A stretch of 64,000 nt of DNA, taken from the NCBI GenBank assembly GCA_040388785.1, contig JAZKBD010000008.1:85670-149669 (forward strand), in the 5' to 3' direction. Source of the stretch: 66-474 sp040388785. Its GTDB lineage: Bacteria > Pseudomonadota > Gammaproteobacteria > Xanthomonadales > Rhodanobacteraceae. Below are positions 14,497 to 23,563 of the stretch, in pieces. Position numbers and translations under genes: made by a program. A model generated the notes under the pieces. That model worked only from the letters and a program-made list of their open reading frames with translations. It did no database searches and was not told the DNA's origin. Positions within the stretch are counted from its first letter, which is position 1. Each line of letters begins with the position of its first letter.

Positions 14497-15621
14497 TCAG
14501 GCCGCGCCCGGAAGCAGTCCGTCGACGAACGCGCGCGGATCGAAAACGCGCAGGTCCTCGGCGCGTTCGCCGAGTCCCACGTACCGGATCGGCAGCGCGA
14601 ATTCGCGTGCCAGCGCGAACACCACGCCGCCCTTGGCGGTGCCGTCGAGTTTGGTGACGGCCAGTCCCGTCACGCCGACGGTGTCGATGAACTGGCGCAC
14701 CTGGTTGATCGCGTTCTGGCCGGTGGTGCCGTCGATCACCATCAGCACTTCGTGCGGCGCATCGGCATCCAGCTTGCCCACCACGCGCTTGATCTTGGCC
14801 AGCTCGTCCATCAATCCGGAGCGCGTGTGCAGGCGCCCGGCGGTGTCGGCGATCAGCACGTCGTTGCCATGGGCGATGCCCATCTGCAGCGCGTCGAAAA
14901 TCACGCTGGCGGAATCCGCGCCCTGGCCTTGCGCGCAAACCGGAATGCCCAGCCGGCCTGCCCATTCCTGCAACTGCGCCACCGCGGCGGCGCGGAAGGT
15001 GTCGCCGGCGGCGAGCAGCACGTCGCGTTGCTCGGCCTGGAAACGCCGCGCCAGCTTGCCGATGGTGGTGGTCTTGCCGACGCCGTTGACGCCGACGACC
15101 AGCAGCATGAACGGCTTGCGGCCGCTGACGTCGAGGTGACGGGCAACCGGCTCCAGCATCGCAACCAAGCGCGCGCGCAACGCTTCGCGCAGCGCGGTGG
15201 CGTCCGCGAATTCGCGTTTGTGCATGCGCCGGCGCAGGTCGTCGATCAGTTCACCGGTCGCGGCGACGCCGACGTCGGCCGACAGCAGGGTGATCTCGAG
15301 TTCGTCCAGCAGCTCGTCCGAAAGCACGGGATTGCGCGAGAACAGCGACGTCAGGCCGCGCGCGAAACCGCTGCCGGAAAGGCGCTCGCGCCAGCCGCGC
15401 CGCGGATGCGATTCGCCGGCCATCAGATCGTTCGGTCCCGAGGCCATGTTCGGCAGCGGCGTTTCGGGCAGCGTCGCGGGCCCGACGTGGCGGCGCGGCG
15501 GCTGGCTGGTCGATGGCCCGGATTGCGGGAAGTCAGGCGCGGTCCTGGATTCGTCGGGCAATGCGGATGCCGGATCGGGGCGCGGCTTGCGGCCCGCGAG
15601 CTTGTTCCACAGGTTCGGCAT
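14497..15621 (-). CDS. ftsY: signal recognition particle receptor FtsY
   Basis: A 374-residue SRP GTPase that docks ribosome-SRP complexes at the membrane. A variable N-terminal region (about 1-85, Pro-rich) is followed by the four-helix N domain and the G domain with GVNGVGKTTTIGKLA, LAAGDTFRAAAVAQL, IADTAGRLHTRSGLMDEL, TKLDGTAKGG and the C-terminal GLGERAEDLRVFDPRAFVDGLL. All GTPase motifs are intact. It is divergent from rsmD, the usual neighbour order in this group, with a duplicated repeat between them. Confidence 0.96.
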   Translation of the reverse strand: MPNLWNKLAGRKPRPDPASALPDESRTAPDFPQSGPSTSQPPRRHVGPATLPETPLPNMASGPNDLMAGESHPRRGWRERLSGSGFARGLTSLFSRNPVLSDELLDELEITLLSADVGVAATGELIDDLRRRMHKREFADATALREALRARLVAMLEPVARHLDVSGRKPFMLLVVGVNGVGKTTTIGKLARRFQAEQRDVLLAAGDTFRAAAVAQLQEWAGRLGIPVCAQGQGADSASVIFDALQMGIAHGNDVLIADTAGRLHTRSGLMDELAKIKRVVGKLDADAPHEVLMVIDGTTGQNAINQVRQFIDTVGVTGLAVTKLDGTAKGGVVFALAREFALPIRYVGLGERAEDLRVFDPRAFVDGLLPGAA

Positions 15622-15685
15622 GGGCAGGTCGTGGGGTAGAGTGTGCGAAATGCTAACACCGGGTTGCTGTACTAATGCTTCATTT

Positions 15686-15883
15686 TTGCGATCATCGCTG
15701 ATCGGCTGCTTCGTTCAACGACGACGCAAGACTCTGGCACCGCGTAGTTTGCAGGTTCACCACGGCCATCCATGGGCATTGTTCTTGCGATCGTCCATGA
15801 TCGCTGCTTCGTTCAACCACGACGCAAGATTTCCCATTCGCGCAATCTTCGGGCCCACGACGCCCATCCATGGGCTGACTTCT
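15686..15883. repeat. two diverged tandem copies of a ~99-bp intergenic repeat
   Basis: The ftsY-rsmD gap holds two related units of 98-99 bp. Both contain TTGCGATC, GCTGCTTCGTTCAAC, ACGACGCAAGA and CCATCCATGGG in the same order (starts 15686 and 15785). The CCATCCATGG core also appears in inverted orientation at 23491-23503 and 27202-27215, so the element is dispersed in this genome. Confidence 0.65.
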
Positions 15884-15894
15884 CGCAAAAGCTG

Positions 15895-16473
15895 ATGACC
15901 AAGTCCGATCGCGACCCGCCCGGACGCATCCATATCGTCGGCGGCAGCCTGCGGGGTTCGCGGCTGGCGGTGCCGGTGCTGCCGGGTTTGCGGCCGACGC
16001 CGCAGCGCCTGCGGCAAACTTTGTTCGACTGGCTGGCACCGGTGATCGCCGGCGCCGACGTGCTGGATGCTTTCGCCGGTAGCGGCGCGCTCGGCATCGA
16101 GGCGTTGTCGCGCGGGGCAGGCAGCGCGACATTCATCGAGGGCGACGGCGCGCAGGCGCGTGCGATCACAGCGGATCTCGCGCGGCTGCATCAGACGAAT
16201 GCCGTCGTTCGCTGCGGAGATGCCCTGCGGATTCTTGCCGAACCCGCGCCTGCGAAGTTCGACATCGTGTTCCTCGATCCGCCGTTCGACTCCGCCCTGT
16301 GGGGCGAGGCGATGACATTGCTGGACGCGAATAGCTGGCTTGCGCCACAAGCGTGGGTTTACGCGGAATCGGGAAGCGGCGATGAATGGAACGTGCCCGG
16401 ACGCTGGCGGTTGCATCGCCAACGCGACGCGGGCGCGGTGCGCGGAAGCTTGTATCGCGTCGGCGCGGTGTGA
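15895..16473 (+). CDS. rsmD: 16S rRNA (guanine966-N2)-methyltransferase RsmD
   Basis: A 192-residue methyltransferase. Visible are RIHIVGGSLRGSRLAVPV at the N-terminus, RPTPQRLRQTLFDWL, the SAM-binding DVLDAFAGSGALGIEALSRGA, and the catalytic FDIVFLDPPFDS (DPPF type for N2-guanine methylation). Upstream codons in the same frame lie within the intergenic repeat, so the ATG at 15895 is preferred. It is followed closely by coaD, a common pairing. Confidence 0.94.
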   Translation: MTKSDRDPPGRIHIVGGSLRGSRLAVPVLPGLRPTPQRLRQTLFDWLAPVIAGADVLDAFAGSGALGIEALSRGAGSATFIEGDGAQARAITADLARLHQTNAVVRCGDALRILAEPAPAKFDIVFLDPPFDSALWGEAMTLLDANSWLAPQAWVYAESGSGDEWNVPGRWRLHRQRDAGAVRGSLYRVGAV

Positions 16474-16520
16474 TCCGTTTCGCAATGCCAGCGACGCTGC
16501 GAGATGGCACAATGGGCGGC

Positions 16521-17078
16521 ATGGGGAAGCGCCAGCCATCTCGTTCGAATCCACGCATCGCGGTGTATCCGGGTACGTTCGACCCGATCACCAATGGTCA
16601 CGGCGACCTGGTTGCGCGCGCGGCACCCTTGTTCGACCGGTTGATCGTGGCGGTCGCGAAATCGAGTGGCAAGGCGCCGCGTTTCGAGATGGAGGAGCGC
16701 GTCGAACTCGCGCGCGCCGCGCTGCATGGCATCCCGCACGTCGAGGTGCGCGGATTCGACACCTTGCTGGCGCGCTTCGTCAGCGAGTGCGGCGCCGGCG
16801 TGATCCTGCGCGGGCTGCGCGCGGTGTCGGACTTTGAATACGAGTTCCAGTTGGCCAGCATGAATCGGCACCTGATTCCACAGGCCGAAACCCTGTTCCT
16901 GACGCCGGCGGAGGAGTGGGGTTTCATTTCCTCGTCGCTGGTGCGCGAAATCGCCAGTCTCGGCGGCGATGTTTCAAAATTCGTCCATCCGGCTGTCCAG
17001 AAGGCACTGCGTCAACGTTGGCGCAAGGCGGGGAGGGGGGTCGGCAGTTCCGCTGTTTCACGCAAGTCATCGAGGTAA
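16521..17078 (+). CDS. coaD: phosphopantetheine adenylyltransferase CoaD
   Basis: This enzyme makes dephospho-CoA, the penultimate step of coenzyme A synthesis. The nucleotidyltransferase motif AVYPGTFDPITNGHGDLVARA is present near the N-terminus, followed by GVILRGLRAVSDFEYEFQLASMN and the ISSSLVREIASLGGDV signature. The start could be ATG 16521 or ATG 16512; 16521 is closer to the family N-terminus. At 185 residues it is somewhat longer than the usual 160 or so, because of a short basic N-terminal stretch and a C-terminal Ser/Arg-rich tail. The next gene begins 5 bp downstream. Confidence 0.93.
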   Translation: MGKRQPSRSNPRIAVYPGTFDPITNGHGDLVARAAPLFDRLIVAVAKSSGKAPRFEMEERVELARAALHGIPHVEVRGFDTLLARFVSECGAGVILRGLRAVSDFEYEFQLASMNRHLIPQAETLFLTPAEEWGFISSSLVREIASLGGDVSKFVHPAVQKALRQRWRKAGRGVGSSAVSRKSSR

Positions 17079-17083
17079 CCGTC

Positions 17084-17695
17084 ATGCGCAAACTCCTTTT
17101 CATCGCTGCCATCGCGCTGCTGGGCGCGCTGGGCCTCAGCGCCTGCAACAACAATCAATCCAATGCGCCAGCTGCGCAAGCCAAGGCCACCAAGCCGACC
17201 AGCGCCGATGTCGATGCGGCCATCAAGGCGTGCCAGGCCAAACACCCCAAGGCGGCAGCACCGGCCCCATCGGGAACGGCGGCCGCTGCGGATTCCTCCG
17301 ACCAGGACACCTGCTCCCGCGCGACCGTTTCGGCCTTGACATGGCAGTCGTACATGCAGCAAATCGTCGAAGACAACATGGGCGACATCACCAGCCAGCC
17401 GTATGCCTATTTCGTGCCCTCGGGCAAGTACCCGGACAACCAGGACGCGATCTCGCGTGTCCAGGACAGTATCAACGGTACCGTCGGTGCCACGGTGCTG
17501 CCGGGCAACATGGTGGCGGTGGGCGGTCCGGATTCCGGGACCACCGCGCAGGTTCTGGAAACCGCGTTCAAGAGTGCCTCGCCGGGTTCCTTCAAGGGCG
17601 TGGTGGTGCTGTTCATCGGCGACAAAGCCGACGAAGCGGCAGTGAAGGCGGCGGTCGATCCGAGCGGGGCGACGTTCAAGTTCGCGCAGATGTAG
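17084..17695 (+). CDS. putative lipoprotein, 203 aa
   Basis: A lipoprotein signal peptide (MRKLLFIAAIALLGALGLSAC, lipobox LSAC with Cys21) leads an Ala/Pro-rich linker and a soluble domain with two further cysteines and the stretch YFVPSGKYPDNQDAISRVQDSINGTV. No family recognised. The ribosome-binding site GAGGT lies inside the last codons of coaD, implying co-translation or at least one transcript. Confidence 0.75.
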   Translation: MRKLLFIAAIALLGALGLSACNNNQSNAPAAQAKATKPTSADVDAAIKACQAKHPKAAAPAPSGTAAAADSSDQDTCSRATVSALTWQSYMQQIVEDNMGDITSQPYAYFVPSGKYPDNQDAISRVQDSINGTVGATVLPGNMVAVGGPDSGTTAQVLETAFKSASPGSFKGVVVLFIGDKADEAAVKAAVDPSGATFKFAQM

Positions 17696-17758
17696 CGGTG
17701 TGCGCTTGACTTGATAGTTGCCGCTTCGCGCGCAGCTGCTGATGTCGCCGCAATCCCT

Positions 17759-17786
17759 GCCCAACCGTCGCTCGCGGCGGTTGGGC
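17759..17786 (+). terminator. hairpin between the lipoprotein gene and lepA
   Basis: GCCCAACCG (17759-17767) pairs perfectly with CGGTTGGGC (17778-17786) across a 10-base loop. There is no T-run, so it may be a Rho-assisted terminator or a leader structure for lepA. Confidence 0.4.
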
Positions 17787-17916
17787 ACCCCCTTGCTCGA
17801 GGGGCTGGAAGCGTGCAAGCACGCGTCCGTGCGATAATCGCCCGTTTGATATCGCGATCCCTGCGGATCGCAGTCGCCGCGCGCACGCGCGGAATCCTCC
17901 CAGACACGCGCGCGCC

Positions 17917-19707
17917 ATGCAGCAGATCCGCAACTTCTCCATCATCGCCCACATCGATCACGGCAAGTCCACGCTGGCCGACCGCATCATCCAGATTTGC
18001 GGTGGCCTCAGCGAGCGCGAAATGGAAGCGCAGGTGCTGGACGACAATCCGATCGAGCGTGAGCGCGGCATCACCATCAAGGCGCGTTCGGTGTCGCTGC
18101 CGTACACGGCGCGCGACGGCCAGGTCTATGAATTGAACTTCATCGACACGCCGGGCCACGTCGATTTCAGCTACGAGGTTTCGCGTTCGCTGGCGGCGTG
18201 CGAAGGTGCGCTGCTGGTGGTCGATGCCGCGCAAGGTGTCGAGGCGCAATCGGTCGCGAATTGCTACACCGCGGTCGAAATGGGGCTGGAAGTGGTGCCG
18301 GTCTTGAACAAGATCGACCTGCCCACCGCCGACATCCCGAAAGTGAAAGAGGAAATCGAGGCGGTGATCGGCATCCACGCCGACGACGCGGTCGCGATCA
18401 GCGCCAAGACCGGCGAAAACGTGATCGACGTGCTGGAAGCGATCGTCGCGCGCATCCCGCCGCCGAAGCCGCGTGACACCGACAAGCTGCAGGCGCTGAT
18501 CATCGATTCGTGGTTCGACAATTACCTCGGCGTGGTGTCGCTGGTGCGGGTGATGCAGGGCGAGATCAAGCCGCGCGACAAGCTGCTGGTGATGTCGACC
18601 GGCCGCGCGCACGAAGTCGAGCAGGTCGGCGTGTTCACGCCCAAGCGCACGCGCACGGAAAAACTCGGCGCGGGCGAAGTCGGTTTCGTGTGCGCGTCGA
18701 TCAAGGACGTGCACGGTGCGCCGGTGGGCGACACGCTGACGCTGGCGAGCAATCCGGCGACGAAGCCGCTGCCGGGTTTCCAGCACATGCAGCCGCGCGT
18801 GTTCGCGGGTTTGTTCCCGGTTGCATCCGACGATTTCCCCGCGCTTCGCGAAGCGCTGGACAAATTGCGACTCAACGACGCCGCGCTGTTCTTCGAACCG
18901 GAATCGTCCGAAGCGATGGGCTTCGGTTTCCGCTGCGGCTTCCTCGGCATGCTGCACATGGAAATCGTGCAGGAACGCCTGGAGCGCGAATACGACCTCG
19001 ACCTCGTCACCACCGCGCCGACGGTCGTATACGAAGTGCTGAAAACCGATGGCGAAACGATGCTGCTGGACAACCCGGCCAAGCTGCCGGCCTCGCCGAT
19101 GGTCGGGGAAGTCCGTGAGCCGATCATCGTGGCCGACATCCTGACGCCACCGGAACATGTCGGTGCGGTCATCACGCTGTGCGAGGAAAAGCGCGGCGTG
19201 CAGCGTTCGATCCAGTACCTCGCGTCGCAGGTGCGGATCAGTTACGAAATGCCGCTGGCCGAAGTGGTGCTGGATTTCTTCGATCGCCTGAAATCGGTCA
19301 GCCGCGGCTACGCCTCGATGGATTACCACTTCGACCGCTTCGAAGCCGGTCCGTTCGTGCGCGTGGACGTGTTGATCAACGGCGATCGCGTGGACGCGCT
19401 TTCGCTGATCGTGCACCGTGCACAGGCCGACCGGCGCGGCCGCGAGCTGGTCGAACGCATGCGCGAACTGATTCCGCGGCAGATGTTCGACGTCGCGATC
19501 CAGGCCGCGATCGGCGGGCAGGTGATCGCGCGCTCGACGGTGAAGGCGCTGCGCAAGAACGTGCTTGCGAAGTGCTACGGGGGCGACATCTCGCGCAAGA
19601 AGAAGCTGCTGGAAAAGCAGAAGGAAGGCAAGAAGCGCATGAAGATGGTCGGCCGCGTGGAGATTCCGCAGGAAGCGTTCCTGGCGGTGCTGCGGACGGA
19701 CAAATGA
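17917..19707 (+). CDS. lepA: elongation factor 4 (LepA)
   Basis: A 596-residue translational GTPase that back-translocates or remodels stalled ribosomes. The G domain begins IRNFSIIAHIDHGKSTLADRII and includes RERGITIKA, DTPGHVDFSYEV and NKIDLP. Later domains show GFRCGFLGMLHMEI, the EF-G-like domain V, and the LepA-specific C-terminal domain (RSTVKALRKNVLAKCYGGDISRKKKLLEKQKEGKKRMK). The protein is complete. The neighbouring lepB, rnc, era and recO genes form the classical conserved cluster. Confidence 0.97.
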   Translation: MQQIRNFSIIAHIDHGKSTLADRIIQICGGLSEREMEAQVLDDNPIERERGITIKARSVSLPYTARDGQVYELNFIDTPGHVDFSYEVSRSLAACEGALLVVDAAQGVEAQSVANCYTAVEMGLEVVPVLNKIDLPTADIPKVKEEIEAVIGIHADDAVAISAKTGENVIDVLEAIVARIPPPKPRDTDKLQALIIDSWFDNYLGVVSLVRVMQGEIKPRDKLLVMSTGRAHEVEQVGVFTPKRTRTEKLGAGEVGFVCASIKDVHGAPVGDTLTLASNPATKPLPGFQHMQPRVFAGLFPVASDDFPALREALDKLRLNDAALFFEPESSEAMGFGFRCGFLGMLHMEIVQERLEREYDLDLVTTAPTVVYEVLKTDGETMLLDNPAKLPASPMVGEVREPIIVADILTPPEHVGAVITLCEEKRGVQRSIQYLASQVRISYEMPLAEVVLDFFDRLKSVSRGYASMDYHFDRFEAGPFVRVDVLINGDRVDALSLIVHRAQADRRGRELVERMRELIPRQMFDVAIQAAIGGQVIARSTVKALRKNVLAKCYGGDISRKKKLLEKQKEGKKRMKMVGRVEIPQEAFLAVLRTDK

Positions 19708-19822
19708 GTGCTTGCCTGCCGCGGTTCCGACGTGACTAAAGTCACTGGCTTTCGGCTTGTGCGGGAATGACGATGCAACGCACGCAGTACCGCGTGCCGC
19801 GCGCGAACCAAAGGAACATGCA

Positions 19823-20725
19823 GTGAAGAAAGACGCAATGGGTACCGTGGTGCTGGTGGCGATCGTCGCGATCTGCCTTTACATCTGGTACAAGACCTCC
19901 GATTTCGCGCTGGCGCTGGTGCTGATCACCGCGGCGTTCTTCGTGATCTGGGTGGTCGATCGCCTCGCCTTCGCGCGCCGCCGTCGCGAACGCGCCGCGG
20001 CGGAAGGGCAGAAACCGCACGAGCCGGTGCTGGTCGATTACGCGCGCTCGTTCTTCCCGGTGATCCTGGCGGTGCTGCTGTTCCGCACCTTCCTGCTGGA
20101 ACCGTTCCGGATTCCATCGGGTTCGATGATGCCGACCCTGCTGGTCGGCGATTTTGTGCTGGTCAACAAGTTCGCCTATGGCCTGCGCCTGCCGGTGAGC
20201 AACACCAAGATCCTCGGCACCGGCGAGCCGAAGCGCGGCGACATCGCGGTGTTCCGTTATCCGGAAAATCCGAAAGAGGATTACATCAAGCGCATCGTCG
20301 GCCTGCCGGGCGATACCATCGAGGTGGTCGGCGAGAAGGTTTCCGTCAACGGCAAGCCCGTGCCGCAGGCGCTGGTCGGCGAGTACCACGGCACCGACAC
20401 GGTCAGCCTGCAGATGGAAGAAAACCCCAACATGTCGCCCGTGCAGCTTTACACCGAGGAACTGGGCGGGGTGACGCACTCGACGCTGCACTTCCGCTAC
20501 ACCGAAACCTACAACTGCATCGGTTCGGGCGGCACGCTGACGCCGGACGGCGGCTGCGAATGGAAGGTGCCGCAAGACGCCTACTTCGCGATGGGCGACA
20601 ACCGCGACGACAGCGCCGACAGCCGCTTCTGGGGCTTTGTGCCGGAACAGAACCTGGCCGGCAAGGCGTTCTTCATCTGGTTCAGCCTCGCCGACTGGCA
20701 CCGCATCGGCACCGTGTTGCATTAA
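19823..20725 (+). CDS. lepB: signal peptidase I (LepB)
   Basis: Removes signal peptides from exported proteins. Two N-terminal membrane segments precede the catalytic domain, with the nucleophile Ser in IPSGSMMPTLLVGDF, the general base Lys in YIKRIVGLPGDTIEV, and the conserved GDNRDDSADSRFWGFV box. I chose GTG 19823, which has AAGGAA 7-8 bases upstream and gives a 300-residue protein; an in-frame ATG lies at 19838. It follows lepA by about 115 bp. Confidence 0.95.
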   Translation: MKKDAMGTVVLVAIVAICLYIWYKTSDFALALVLITAAFFVIWVVDRLAFARRRRERAAAEGQKPHEPVLVDYARSFFPVILAVLLFRTFLLEPFRIPSGSMMPTLLVGDFVLVNKFAYGLRLPVSNTKILGTGEPKRGDIAVFRYPENPKEDYIKRIVGLPGDTIEVVGEKVSVNGKPVPQALVGEYHGTDTVSLQMEENPNMSPVQLYTEELGGVTHSTLHFRYTETYNCIGSGGTLTPDGGCEWKVPQDAYFAMGDNRDDSADSRFWGFVPEQNLAGKAFFIWFSLADWHRIGTVLH

Positions 20726-20818
20726 GCTTCCGGCGTCCGGCCTGCATGGGCGCAGGCTGCCGTGCGCGTCGACGCGCCGGCGACGGTGGACTTTCAACCA
20801 ACTGCTGGGGGCGGCTCC

Positions 20819-21205
20819 ATGAAACGTCAATCGGGCATCACCCTGATCGGGTTCGTGATCATCCTTGTCATCGCGGCGTTCTTCGCGTACACCGCGATGA
20901 AACTCGTGCCTGCGTACATGGACTACCTGAACGTGTCCAAGGCGCTGAACACGGTTGCCACGCAATCCAGTTCGGGCAACATGAGCGTGGAGGACGTGCA
21001 CCGGCAACTCGACACGCAACAGCTCTCGCAATATTTCGCCGACGAGGACATCGAGGACAAGAACATTTCCGTGGTCAGCTTGCCGAACGGCGGCTCGTCG
21101 TTGAAGCTGAGCTACGACAAGAAAATTCCATGGATCTACAACATCGATTTCCTGGTGCACTTCGAGAAGGCGGTGCCGTTGAAGACGCAGCAAGCGCAGG
21201 AGTGA
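20819..21205 (+). CDS. DUF4845 family membrane-anchored protein
   Basis: A 128-residue protein with a type IV pilin-like N-terminus (MKRQSGITLIGFVIILVIAAFFAYTAM) and a small periplasmic domain, as in the DUF4845 family, which is regularly found between lepB and rnc. Function is not established. The stop lies one base before the GTG start of rnc. Confidence 0.85.
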   Translation: MKRQSGITLIGFVIILVIAAFFAYTAMKLVPAYMDYLNVSKALNTVATQSSSGNMSVEDVHRQLDTQQLSQYFADEDIEDKNISVVSLPNGGSSLKLSYDKKIPWIYNIDFLVHFEKAVPLKTQQAQE

Positions 21206-21206
21206 C

Positions 21207-21860
21207 GTGAAACTCGGCTACCGCTTCGCCGACGAGGCACTGCTGGATCTCGCGCTGACGCACCGCAGCGCGGGGCGCCCCAACAACGAGCGGCTGGAAT
21301 TCCTGGGCGACGCGCTGGTCAACCTGGTGATTGCCGAAATGCTGTTCGATACGCGCCCGCGCGCCGACGAGGGCGAGCTTTCGCGGTTGCGCGCGCAACT
21401 GGTAAACGAACCCGCGCTGGCCGCGCGCGCGCGCGAGCTGCAACTGGGGGATGCGTTGAAGCTGGGCTCGGGCGAACTCAAGAGCGGCGGCTTCCGGCGC
21501 GATTCCATCCTCGCCGATGCGTTCGAGGCGCTGGTCGCCGCGATCTACCGCGACGGCGGATTCCATGCCTGCCGCGACTGGTTGCGCGAAGTATTCGCCG
21601 AGGCAGTTGCCGCGGCCGGCCCGGCGCAGAAGGATCCGAAGACCCGCCTGCAGGAATGGCTGCAGGCCCGCGGCCTGCGGCTGCCGCATTACGAGCTCCT
21701 GGCCGAACATGGCGAGGAACATGCGCGCCAGTTCGACGTGGCATGCGTGGTCGAACAGCCGCAGGCCGCACGCTTCGAGGGCCGCGGCGCCAGCCGGCGT
21801 GCGGCGGAGCAGATTGCAGCGGACGCTGCGCTCGAGTATCTGGAACAGGCGCTGGCATGA
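21207..21860 (+). CDS. rnc: ribonuclease III
   Basis: Cleaves double-stranded RNA in rRNA processing and mRNA decay. The catalytic signature NNERLEFLGDALVN is followed by RADEGELSRLRAQLVNE and the second catalytic acidic patch DSILADAFEALVAAIYRDGG. A double-stranded-RNA-binding domain forms the C-terminus (DPKTRLQEWLQARGLRLPHYELL...ASRRAAEQIAADAALEYL). GTG start at 21207; 217 residues, normal length. The stop overlaps the era start (ATGA). Confidence 0.96.
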   Translation: MKLGYRFADEALLDLALTHRSAGRPNNERLEFLGDALVNLVIAEMLFDTRPRADEGELSRLRAQLVNEPALAARARELQLGDALKLGSGELKSGGFRRDSILADAFEALVAAIYRDGGFHACRDWLREVFAEAVAAAGPAQKDPKTRLQEWLQARGLRLPHYELLAEHGEEHARQFDVACVVEQPQAARFEGRGASRRAAEQIAADAALEYLEQALA

Positions 21861-22750
21861 GTGGATCTTTACGTTGTGGCAATGCGGCGATCGTCGGGCG
21901 ACCGAACGTCGGCAAATCCACGCTGCTGAATGCGCTGATCGACGCGCATCTCTCCATCGTCACGCCGCGCGCGCATACCACGCGCCAGCGCATCCTCGGC
22001 GTCGCCAATCCGGAGGGTGGGCAAATCGTTTACCTCGATACGCCCGGGCTGCATCGCGAAGCGAAGCGCGCGATCAATCGCAGCCTGAACCGCGCGGTGC
22101 ACGCCGCCATCGCCGATGCCGATCTGGCGGTGCAGGTGGTCGCGGCCGGACACTGGGACGACGAGGACACCGCGGTGTATGCCGCGCTGGCGGAGCGCGC
22201 GATCCCGCGCCTGCTGGCGGTGAACAAGGTCGACCGGATCGCGGACAAGTCGAAGCTGCTGCCGTTCGTGGAAGACGTCACGCGCGATCGGATCTGGAAC
22301 GAAGTTTTCCTGATCAGCGCCGAAAAACGTTCCGGGCTCGGCGAACTCGAACGCGCGATCCTGGCGCGCTTGCCGGAAGGCGAACCGCGCTACGACACCG
22401 ACACCTATACCGATCGCAGCGAACGTTTCCTGGTCGCCGAACTGGTGCGCGAGCAATTGATGCGCCAGCTCGGCGAGGAATTGCCCTACGCAACCACGGT
22501 CGAGATCGAACGTTTCGAGGACCGGCCCGACGGCGTCACCGAAATCGCCGCGGTGGTGTGGGTGGAACGCGAAGGCCAGAAAGCCATCGTGATCGGTGCG
22601 GGCGGTCGCCGCGCCAAGGCCATCGGCAGCGCGGCGCGGCGCGCCATCGAGGCGTTGCTCGAGCGCAAGGTGTTCCTCAAGTTGTGGGTGCGCGTGCGCG
22701 CCGGCTGGTCGGACGACGAGGCCGCGCTGAAGCAGTTCGGATACGAGTGA
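21857..22750 (+). CDS. era: GTPase Era
   Basis: A 297-residue GTPase needed for 30S ribosome maturation. The G domain shows GRPNVGKSTLLNAL, RAHTTRQRI, LDTPGLH and NKVDRI; the C-terminal KH domain, with GQKAIVIGAGGRRAKAIGSAARRAIE, binds the 3' end of 16S rRNA. Translationally coupled to rnc and followed by recO 3 bp later. Confidence 0.96.
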   Translation: MSGSLRCGNAAIVGRPNVGKSTLLNALIDAHLSIVTPRAHTTRQRILGVANPEGGQIVYLDTPGLHREAKRAINRSLNRAVHAAIADADLAVQVVAAGHWDDEDTAVYAALAERAIPRLLAVNKVDRIADKSKLLPFVEDVTRDRIWNEVFLISAEKRSGLGELERAILARLPEGEPRYDTDTYTDRSERFLVAELVREQLMRQLGEELPYATTVEIERFEDRPDGVTEIAAVVWVEREGQKAIVIGAGGRRAKAIGSAARRAIEALLERKVFLKLWVRVRAGWSDDEAALKQFGYE

Positions 22751-22753
22751 TCC

Positions 22754-23470
22754 ATGCGCGTCACGGCGCAGCCCGCCTACATCCTGCATGCGCGTGCGTG
22801 GCGCGAAACCAGCCTGCTGCTGGAAGCCTTCACGCGCGACCATGGCCGCGTCGGCCTGGTTGCGCGCGGCGTACGCAGCGCACGCGCGCGCTTGCCGCGC
22901 TCGGCGCTGGAGCCGTTGCAGGTGCTGCAGATGGACTGGTCGGGGCGCGGCGAACTGCAAACCCTGACGGCGGCGGAACCCGTGCGGAATCCGCCCGTGT
23001 TGCGTGGCGATGCATTGATGTCGGCGATGTACGTCAACGAATTGATGGTGCGGCTGACCGCGCGCGACGATCCGCACCCGGAATTGTTCCAGCGTTACGC
23101 CGGATTGCTGGACGAACTGGCCGTGACCCGGTCATTGGCGTGGAGCCTGCGCCGCTTCGAGCGCGATCTTCTCGCCGCGACCGGTTATGCGCTGCAACTT
23201 GAAACCGAAGCCGAAACCGGCGCCCTCATCGAGCCTGCGCAGGTCTACGACTATGTCCCCGAAGTGGGGCCGATCGCGGCAACCGGCGCCGGCGGCAGCG
23301 GTGCGCGCGTGCGCGGCAGCGCGCTGCTGGCGCTGGCAGCGGATGCGACGCCGCCGGACGCGGAAGATATCGCTGCCTTGCGTCGCCTGATGCGAAGCCT
23401 GATCGGCGCGCACGTAGGCGAACGCGGGCTGCAGTCGTGGCGGGTGCTCGCAGAACCATTGCGTTCGTAG
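22754..23470 (+). CDS. recO: DNA repair protein RecO
   Basis: A 238-residue recombination mediator that helps RecR load RecA on gapped DNA. The OB fold opens with QPAYILHARAWRETSLLLEAFTRDHGRVGLVARG, followed by the helical domain (MYVNELMVRLTARDDPHPELFQRYAGLL, SLAWSLRRFERDLLAATGY). The zinc-finger cysteines of some RecO proteins are absent, as is usual in gammaproteobacteria. It closes the lepA-recO block; pdxJ, which often follows, is not present. Confidence 0.93.
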   Translation: MRVTAQPAYILHARAWRETSLLLEAFTRDHGRVGLVARGVRSARARLPRSALEPLQVLQMDWSGRGELQTLTAAEPVRNPPVLRGDALMSAMYVNELMVRLTARDDPHPELFQRYAGLLDELAVTRSLAWSLRRFERDLLAATGYALQLETEAETGALIEPAQVYDYVPEVGPIAATGAGGSGARVRGSALLALAADATPPDAEDIAALRRLMRSLIGAHVGERGLQSWRVLAEPLRS

Positions 23471-23490
23471 CGGCTGTTGTGAGAAGCAAG

Positions 23491-23503
23491 GCCATGGATG
23501 GCC
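23491..23503. repeat. dispersed intergenic repeat core (GCCATGGATGGCC)
   Basis: The recO 3' intergenic gap contains GCCATGGATGGCC, the same core as in the hairpin at 27192-27228 and, inverted, as in the tandem repeat at 15686-15883. Confidence 0.5.
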
Positions 23504-23563
23504 GAGGTGATCTTGCATCAGGAACAGGGGGATCGGAAACGAGACGCCTGCCCAAGGCAGCGA

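Noticed and set aside
17407..19416. A 669-codon minus-strand open frame over lepA
   Set aside because: Antisense shadow of lepA with biased His/Arg/Gln composition and no motif.
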